Of a stretch of 64,000 nucleotides of DNA, positions 56,793 through 64,000 are shown in pieces. The translations under genes were made by a program, and so were the position numbers. Every line of letters starts with the position of its first letter. Position 1 is the first letter of the stretch. Below the pieces are notes generated by a model. That model did no database searches. It was not told the DNA's origin and worked only from the letters and a program-made list of their open reading frames with translations. Location of the stretch: NCBI GenBank assembly GCA_003868215.1, contig QWDQ01000059.1:94623-158622 (forward strand), in the 5' to 3' direction. Source of the DNA: Pseudophaeomoniella oleicola (lineage: Eukaryota; Ascomycota; Eurotiomycetes; Phaeomoniellales; Phaeomoniellaceae).

Positions 56793-57881
56793 ATGCAGGC
56801 GGCACGTCCCTCTCTACTGTTGAGATCGACCGGTTTCCCGCTGACCGCAAGCTCAATGTGCAGATCACCGTTGTTGTACCCAACATCCTACCAGTCGAGA
56901 AAGTATAGGGCTCAAGGTCGTCAGGAATACGAGAAAGAAAGCGGTGGAGGAGAAAAGATCGAGAGGACCAAGGAACTTAAGACGTCTCTATCATCGCATA
57001 AGATCCAAGATGCGCGAAAGGCAGCTAAAAGCTTTCTGCCTGACTTCGATATGGCTGAGAAAGTGATTGTGATTACGGGTGGAGGTCGTGGGTTAGGATT
57101 GACTTTGGCTGAGGCTCTATATCAAGCTGGTGCAATCGGTAGGTGATGTGCCAATTCCCCTCTCCTGTTTGATCCCCTTTGCTCATGGCGCCTGGATATA
57201 GTGCACTGCCTTGACCGCCTAGACAGGCCTTATGACGAATTTGTTAAGGTGCAACAAGAGACGCCATCGGAATTGGGTGGTGCGCTGCACTATCATCACA
57301 TTGATGTCAGCGCGACAGATGAGTTGCGAGCGTTGATCGCTAAGATCGCTGGAGAGAGGTCGCGACTAGATGGATGTATTACAGCGGCTGGGATCCAGCA
57401 GGTGACACCTGCACTCGACTACGAACCGAGAGACATCGTCAAAGTGATGGATATCAACTATACAGCGGTCTTCATGACGGCACAAGCAGTCGCAAGAGAG
57501 ATGTTAAAGCATGGAACCCCAGGTTCGATCGTGCTGGTATCAAGCATGTCAGCATATATTGCCAATAAAGGTCTCTTGTCACCAGTGTACAATTCCAGTA
57601 AAGCCGCCGTTGCACAATTAGCACGGAACTTAGCAATGGAATGGGGGAAAGAGAAAATCAGAGTCAATGCTCTCTGTCCCGGAAACATTCTGACTCCAAT
57701 GGTAAAGAAGAACTTTGAGGACACACCCGAGTTGGAAGAGATCTGGAAGTCGAACAACATGTTGCACCGAATCTCAAACCCTGAAGAGTACCGAGGTGCA
57801 GGGATCTACCTTTTGAGTGGTGCCAGCAGTTTCGTCACTGGCTCAAGTCTAATGGTAGACGGCGGGTATACAGCCTGGTGA
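56793..57881 (+). CDS. short-chain dehydrogenase/reductase, possible mitochondrial form
   Basis: NAD(P)-dependent oxidoreductase of the classical SDR class, closest in pattern to fungal sorbose/D-arabinitol or Sou2-type reductases. Exons 56793-57138 and 57202-57881 join in phase 1 (AI-VHCLDRL) to give 341 aa. Residues 1-85 precede the SDR core and are rich in Arg, Ser and Lys at the start (MQAARPSLLLRSTGFPL), which fits a mitochondrial presequence. The segment FLPDFDMAEKVIVITGGGRGLG carries the cofactor motif TGGGRGLG. ITAAG is the NNAG variant, and the catalytic residues are Ser in IVLVSSMSAY, Tyr and Lys in YNSSK. The end SLMVDGGYTAW is typical of the family. If translation began at ATG 57051 the presequence would be lost. 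The substrate is unproven. Confidence 0.87.
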
Positions 57882-58798
57882 GCTCGCAGTTTGGTATCCA
57901 GGAGATCCGATGCCAAGTGCATGGAAAACTAGCGGAGAGCTCAACGGGATCATGGCTTCTTGGACAAGAAAATTTGGGTCAGATGTCATGAGCAGGATTG
58001 GTCACCTACTGCTACCTGCAGTGCCACCTAAACGCACAATGCCGAGTGGTTCGGTGGGTGATAATGACGGCGGTGGAGGAAGTTTGCATATAGACAAACG
58101 AAGTGACGGTAGCCTACCTACCGACCCAGGAACCCTTTACAGTGGGAGGGACCTTCACCACCTCATCAGCGTACAGTACAGGAGCGGAGGTAATGTGAGA
58201 CAGTTCAATGATTACATGCTGACCTCTCTGCATGTACCGACACGCAGGTAAGCGATAAGTAGCAAAGTGTATTCGGAGGGCGCCAGATGGGTGCAGAAGA
58301 CGCGGATAAGTAGGCAACCATTATTAGAGTACTCTTAGAGACCTTAAGTGACTACCTAGGTAGGTTTCTTGGGTCCTTCTCATTGTCCCAGATGATGATC
58401 AATACCCATGCCTATCGTCGCTATGAGTATCTTCATACTGGTAACCCCTGAAGGTTAGGTGTTTATCTTTAGCTATTCTGGTGAAGCTCCTGGCTCTTTT
58501 AATTAAAGAAAGCGGAGAGCAAAGCTGACAAAACTGCCCCGCATCGTCACCGCAACCACGCCGCCCAAATTTTGAACCCAAACAGTTTGTGTCACTTCAG
58601 ATCCCATACACGCAAGACATTTCACTTTTCTCTCCTCTCCCCCTGGAGACACAAGTCTGCTCTCCTTCTTGTGTCTCTTCTCTTCTCTTCTCCCTCTACT
58701 TCCCCTTACCCATTTTCCTATCCTCCCCTTCTGCTCATCTGTTAGATCTCAATTGAAATTGCCCACTGCGATCTCGGCAGTGGGACAGAAACCCCGCC
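57882..58798. other. intergenic region between SDR and BTB-like genes
   Basis: About 920 bases with the SDR 3' flank and the next promoter. The frame 57910-58251 begins 28 bases after the SDR stop and has no family support. A CCTAGGTAGG motif lies at 58356. The last 150 bases are strongly CT-rich, typical of a fungal leader before ATG 58799. Confidence 0.5.
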
Positions 58799-61363
58799 AT
58801 GACTTCTCCAAATTCCTCTGTGAGCTCATCTGAGCGAGTTCAGAAACCCCCAAAACGTGCGGTCAACATTGTCATACCTGCTCTTCCTCTTGTGCCTGGT
58901 TCAAAGAAGCCCAGCAAGCATGAAGCACGCCCTGTTGAGTCGGAGATTGGCCCAGAGGATCAGACGTCAACCGGTCCAACAGAACATGAGAAGACTACGC
59001 CTAAGCAAGTGGAGCTAGCACAAGCCGGTCAATACAGAACGGACAGTGCATCTTTCATGGAAGACGGACCAAATCCCGCGTATGACGCAGCAGACGTTCC
59101 TGCGTTGGAGCAGCATGTCATCGCTAATGAAGACACTACACATGGCGGTTCAGAAGCAGTCAGTGAACAGATGGCAACCGTGGAGACAAACCCTAGTGAG
59201 GTGGAGGGCACAGTTGCAATTGCGGATGTGACTGCGCAAGCAGAAACTACAAATGGCAAGAGTGATTCCCACAACCTGTTGATCGACTGCTAACTATCAG
59301 AAGGTGAATCAGACCCCATTCCTACAGATGCAAACCGGTACCGAAAGGAAGTACTAGCAGAAGGCACTCAACAACCATTGACTTCGAGCGTTGAGCTGCC
59401 TGTCAGGCCATTGATCATCGACTCTAGTTTTGGTCAGCAAAATCGGGAGTCTCTGATATTTCAAGCCTACGATAGCGACCCAATGACTTCACAGCCATAC
59501 GATAATACCAATAGCTCTTCGCAGGTGGTGCGCGAAGCCGACGATTCAGTGCCTACTATCGCCAATGTAACCAATGATAGAAATGCTATCGAGCAAACCC
59601 ATTTCTCTGCCCACCCGTCTGCGTTCAACTCAGATTTCTCGCTTCAGGGGCAGGGTCGGTGGCCATTTGAACAGAGTGACCAAGTGCAGCCTTATGTTAC
59701 TTCCATGCACCCACCGCCCCTGGTCACTTCAGGCTTTTCGGCCGCTGCTCCAGTATTTACGCCAGCTAGTGGGACACCACCATACTCATTGTCCTCGACA
59801 CCTGTAATGCCAAGTACTGGAGACACGCCTACTGCAGAGTATGGCCTTCAGAACGGGTTTCCAAGCGGTCAAGGGGTTTTGCAAATGACTAGCTTTCATC
59901 CACCATTCAATCAACAACGTCGGCAGCTAAAGCAACGCCAAGCCGTATCACATGCTCACGGCGAGATGAGGAGCGCAAACAATCAACAGCACTATCAGGG
60001 CAATGGACATACGGGTCATCTGTCCCCTAATATGTTGGCTGATGGGTTGTTTGCTCCGCTGTTGACACATCTCACCAGTATCTTTGACTCAGCGATGTAT
60101 GCCGATTGGAAGATTATCATTCACAGTCCTGACAAGAGCTTTGAACCCCTCTGCCTTGCTGTACACGGTGCTGTTATTTCTCGGAACATGGCTCTCAACC
60201 ATTACATGATGGAAGCGCAACGAAACCGCAAAGCTACAAATGAGATCTACATTCCGTGGCCTGATACTTTCATCCACCCATCGAGTTTTACCGCAGCCGT
60301 TCGCTTCATCTACAATGACATGCTCCTAACCAAGGAAGAAGCCGAGCGAACTACATATCCAGGAGACTCGGGGCCATCTTGGAGTCATCTGCAACTCCAT
60401 TGCTCCTTATCGTATTACCTATCTGGCTACACCTTAGGTCTCGGTGCCATCATGAGACAAGGACGCGAATTGGTCAACGCTTTCTTGGACTGGGACACTC
60501 TCGAAACAGCCATGAACTGGGCCATTGATTACCGTTCCAAGAGCTTTGGAGACGCCGCTGACACTATGGGTGTACAGATGGGTCGAACTTCATCTGGCTT
60601 GTCTCACCATAGTCAGCAGACCTCTTCATCTCGCTCGAGTTTCCCTTTGAAAACATCACCTACTGGGCAACCTCTTGTAATATCTCCAGCTGCGTCCAAC
60701 CTTCTATTGGACCTTGTGGTACAGTTTCTCGCTCACAATGTCTCATTTGAGTCGTTTGTTGTTGACGCCAATGCTCGTCCGACGGAGATGAAGTCAAGAC
60801 TTCCTATTACAAAGGAAATCGCTGTCAGCCAACGTCCAACTCCAAACACAGCGCTCCATGCAATCTCGTTCGGAGAATTCCGAGGAATCGGTTCTCAGGG
60901 ATCCTCTGTCCAAGACAACACTTACCGGAACTACGTCGCTTCAGTTGCTTTTCTGAATCTTCCCTTTGACACTTTGAACGGACTTCTGATTGTGCTTCAA
61001 CGTCACAATGATCCAAGAGCTTATGAGTTCGCTAAGCAGATTATTGCAGATAGGGAGAACCTCCGCATTCAAGTCCTTCGTAGCAAAAGCGTCAATCCAC
61101 ATGAACGCGAAGATAACATGGCTGAATGGCAGGAGGCAGGGTTTCAAGAATACATCAATGACGCGGCTCCTGGAATGGCTCAGAATGGCGGCCCTGGAGG
61201 TCATCGATGGAGGCTTGAAAGAGTCTGGGTTGGCGTCAAAAATCCTGCAGGAAGCTCCAAGAAGCCCAGATACGCCAAAAAGCGTGAGCAGTCATTCGAT
61301 GGTTTCCATCAAGAGCAACAAGATGGACAAGCACAAAACCTTCAGTCTACTGCGGCACATTGA
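58799..61363 (+). CDS. BTB/POZ-like domain protein, function unknown
   Basis: Two open stretches, 58799-59293 and about 59294-61363, lie in the same frame and are separated only by one TAA. That TAA sits inside CTAACTATCAG (59290-59300), a good branch point plus acceptor, so an intron very probably removes it. The donor could be GTGAGG at 59196 (105-nt intron, 819 aa) or GTGATT at 59262 (39 nt, 841 aa); both are phase 1 and keep frame. The N-terminal 300 residues are Ser/Pro/Gln-rich and disordered. A BTB-like fold is suggested by YADWKIIIHSPDKSFEPLCLA and VHGAVISRN, then FTAAVRFIYND and helical YYLSGYTLGLGAIMRQG. A C-terminal conserved domain (VASVAFLNLPFDTLNGLLIVLQ) and basic tail follow. 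It may be an adaptor; the partner is unknown. Confidence 0.72.
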
Positions 61364-62396
61364 GTAGTGTCTTTGCTTCACGAAAACTCACGTCCATGAC
61401 GCTCACTGTACTGCCCTATGGTCATTGGAGCGACATTGACGCGATAGGGCATACTCCCCTTCGTTTTTCGCCCCTTCAGAATGCACTGGAAGGCAATCGC
61501 AGAAATGTCGTGCATGGTCGTTTCATTCCTCTTTCATATCATTTCTGTCAGTGTGATACCCCTGTTATTTGTCCCTAATACCCAAGCATTTGGGAAAGCG
61601 TTCGGAACTTGCACCATGAAAAGAACAATGGGTTTGGCGGTGTCCAAAAGTGTTATGCGTTCGTTCTGGATCGGCGTTTCGGTTACGAGCCACGATTTCT
61701 TTTTCTGCCACGAGAAATGAGAACAAGATGATACATCTTTGGTGTTCTGTCTGTTAATTACATCTTTCCATCTCCAAGCGAGAAGAAAATGTGGTCATTA
61801 TGAAAATGTATTACTTGGGCGTGAGGCACAAGGAATGGAGCTGGCATGGTTGCTGGATCAGAGCGAGTTACGAGATAATGGGACGGTATGGACAATGTTT
61901 CGTGTATTAATGAAAGGTAGAAGATTGTATTCACAGGAAAGAGAATTGTATTCCTCAACTACTCCCTGAATGCGTCCTAAGAGCCTTTGCGTATATCGAT
62001 GATGTACTTGGTACAGGCCTCGGTATGGTGGAGACAACAGTCCGGAAACTCCACTAGACCAGGACATCTAAGCGTCCCACTGCGACCGCAACCACATCGT
62101 TCTGGCTTTGTGACAATCGTCTTTACACTGCCCGAATTACCTACAGCTTGATGTTGGTCTATGGCTGTATAGCCTTGCGATGAAGCATATAGACTGGGAC
62201 TTAGTTGCCCTCCTCAGAACATGATTCTGCGAGTACGGCCTTGCGCCGTTCTGTATATCTGCCTCCTCTACCTTGGTTGCCTGACGACGCAGGTCTATGC
62301 AGCTTGTAAGCTTTTCCCTCCAATGACCTCCAATGACCTCCAATACACCGTCAAGTATATCTTCAAGCCTTAGAGATACAATACCACTGCCTAGAG
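61364..62396. other. intergenic region after BTB-like gene
   Basis: About 1.03 kb without a supportable gene. A ten-base unit CTCCAATGAC is repeated at about 62318-62345, just ahead of the next gene. Frames at 61360-61969 are short and probably lie in the 3' untranslated region. Confidence 0.45.
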
Positions 62397-63259
62397 ATGC
62401 AACACCTTTTCACATTATGTACATCATGTGCTCTGCATGATCCTTCTGCTCTCCCAGCTTACATTTCGTCCGAAGTGCTAACGTCAATCCCCCCAATCGT
62501 ACAGCAGCAGTGGCAGCAACATCCTTTTGCAAATGCGCCTGCCTCACCAACTCGACGCTTATAGCATTGAACCCACCACCCGCGACGCCCTCCCCACCCT
62601 CATCCAACACCCCACGCGCCCCCACCGATCATACCCTCATCCGCCGCGTCCTCGAAAACATCTCCCCGATCCCCCGCTCCCTCAACCCCTACCACCTCAC
62701 CCAAGCTCAACCCCAAACCAGCAGGCGCGACTCGAAATCTCCTTCATCTCACAACCCGAACCACCACCGCCTCACCTGCACCGATTGTAACCGCAGCTTC
62801 TGCCTCCAACACCTCCGCTCCTCGAGCCTGTGCGCGACCGCGAAGGAAGAAGAAATCTTCGCAACCTGTTTCCAACGCGACAGCGTCAAGGATCAAATCA
62901 TCGTCTGGGTCTTTATACTCGGCACCGGCGGGTTGCTTGGTTGGGCGCTCTTGAAGGAATATATCTTACCGTTCACGACGGGTAAGGGTAGAGGGCGGCC
63001 GAAGGGCGTGAGGTTGTCGTCTTCGAGAGGCAATACTGCTGGTGGTGTCGGCGGATCCGGTGGATTGATGGGTTGGTTTAATGGGAGAAGAGATGGGAAT
63101 GGCGGGGCCGGTGGTGCTGCTACCGCTACTATGGGAGAAGGAGATGGATATGTCCCCGTCGGAGGGCATTCTAGAGAGATCAGCGGAGATAGCGATGGTG
63201 CGGGCGAACCAAGCGCCAATGCTGCTCTTCCTGCTACGTTCCCATCATCAACAAGATAG
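62397..63259 (+). CDS. secreted or membrane-anchored Cys-motif protein, function unknown
   Basis: Predicted 258-aa protein made from a 22-nt first exon (62397-62418) and 62505-63259; the 86-nt intron has GTACAT/TACAG ends and GCTAAC branch point. The joined N terminus MQHLFTLSAVAATSFCKCACL looks like a signal peptide running into a CxCxC motif. A second Cys group is LTCTDCNRSFCLQHL, with later LCATAKEEEIFATCFQRDS. One transmembrane helix follows (IIVWVFILGTGGLLGWALL), then a Gly-rich cytoplasmic tail with short basic GKGRGRPKGVR. The pattern matches, from memory, conserved Eurotiomycete proteins of unknown role. The topology would place the Cys region in the lumen or outside. The main exon has no ATG of its own, which supports the spliced start. 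Confidence 0.75.
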
Positions 63260-63491
63260 ATAGGTAGTTTTACAACCAAATGAAAACAAGCTCTTTCTCC
63301 TTGTTCCTTTGGTAGCAATGACTAGTTCTGCTTTTTGAGGAGGGAAGTCATGTACACACGGACAAAAGGAAGAGAGAAGAGGATCAAAATTGTCGATTGA
63401 AGTGTAGAGTGTTGTTCATTAATTTGTATAAGATACAGACAAGTATGGCAGGTTCCAAAGAATGCTAACCGCAATACTTTTTGGTAGTGAG

Positions 63492-64000
63492 CTAGAGTTC
63501 ACGGGTCTTTTGCGATTTGCTCCCATTGACCCTCGCCGTTGACGGCGGCGGCGTCAACATCTTGCGTATCAGCCTGTGCCGACTGTTCACGTAGCACGTT
63601 CGCGTCGTCGCCAACTTCTTCTTTGGATCCGACGTATCCGATTTCTTTTTCTCCCTTGAGGACTTCCAGCATCCACCTCTCCCAACCACGGCCCGGTGCA
63701 TCCTTGTTTCTTTCCAGAACGCAGCCCATCAGAGCCAAGGCACCGGAGAACACCAGCACGTCGCCACCCTTGACGCCTTTCCACCAGCGCCGTTTCACGC
63801 CGACTTTCCACAAGCTGTCCGCGCTGGTCCTGCCGGCGTAGATGGCGGCGCTTCTTCCTCCCTGGCGGTCGAAATAGGCGGATAGGCCGCCGATGAAGCC
63901 ACCGAGGAAGAAGCGCCACTGGGGGATCATTTGGCGGGGGAGGATTTGTTGGAAGAGGCAGATGCTAGACCATGCGAATCCTATGGAGGATGAGATGATG
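63492..64000 (-). CDS. TMEM135-like multi-pass membrane protein, C-terminal part (cut by window edge)
   Basis: Partial. The minus-strand frame is open from the right edge to the stop at 63492, covering the C-terminal 169 residues; an internal ATG at 63930 is unlikely to be the real start because the open frame continues upstream in matching style (SSIGFAWSSICLFQQILPRQ). The segment FFLGGFIGGLSAYFDRQGGRSAAIYAGRTSADSLWKVG, read as short blocks, and then LVFSGALALMGCVLERN resemble the repeated half of TMEM135/Tim17-related proteins linked to peroxisomes, mitochondria and fat storage. The tail is acidic and polar. The family call is by pattern memory and moderately sure. Confidence 0.65.

Noticed and set aside
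57910-58251. 113-residue ATG-initiated frame right after the SDR gene
   Set aside because: It starts 28 bases beyond the stop, shows no family features, and probably lies in the 3' untranslated region.
1-64000. Intact transposon, integrated virus or CRISPR array
   Set aside because: No transposase, reverse transcriptase, long terminal or inverted repeats, or regularly spaced repeat-spacer pattern could be seen on either strand.

Overview
The window reads as nuclear DNA of a filamentous ascomycete (Pezizomycotina, most likely Eurotiomycetes). The evidence is intron-split genes with short introns (mostly 45-90 nt) carrying GTRNGT-type donors and CTAAC/CTGAC-like branch points, long gene-free spacers, and recognisable fungal gene families: a SonB-type Nup98-Nup96 precursor, a fungal ADAM protease, cytosolic acetyl-CoA synthetase of the FacA type, Get2, Cdc31, Cdc4, Rad4 and complex I 51 kDa subunit. 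No prokaryotic operon structure, no intact transposon, no rRNA or tRNA gene and no CRISPR array was seen. Family names come from motif recognition only; no database search was run.

Layout. 0-9.5 kb: a Ser-rich conserved hypothetical protein, a membrane-anchored ADAM metalloprotease, centrin Cdc31, then a divergent pair of a short-chain dehydrogenase and Get2. 9.5-24.8 kb: acetyl-CoA synthetase, the 1969-residue Nup98-Nup96 precursor, the complex I flavoprotein subunit and a 2-oxoglutarate/Fe(II) oxygenase. 24.8-27.2 kb is a gene-poor spacer. 27-40 kb: an NCS1 purine/cytosine permease, an 801-residue unknown, a homeodomain plus zinc-finger plus Myb-like regulator, eIF3d and a bZIP factor. 42-52.5 kb: a lysophosphatidate-type acyltransferase, myosin light chain Cdc4, a small LEA-like protein, Rad4/XPC and a TauD-type sulfonate dioxygenase. 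54-64 kb: a Cys-rich zinc-binding unknown, a mitochondrial-looking SDR, a BTB-like protein, a secreted or membrane Cys protein, and a TMEM135-like gene cut by the right edge.

Most of these are housekeeping genes with no common pathway; I see no biosynthetic cluster and no convincing new multi-gene system. The more unusual items are single genes or gene structures: a homeodomain lacking the near-invariant Asn51, an SDR with His in the catalytic Tyr position, several introns whose length is a multiple of three and which therefore stay open when retained, very small first exons, and a dispersed GTAGGTAC/CCTAGGTA-like motif in the spacers. Exon boundaries given below were built by hand from splice signals, reading frame and family alignment from memory; for the multi-exon genes the phases add up to complete frames.
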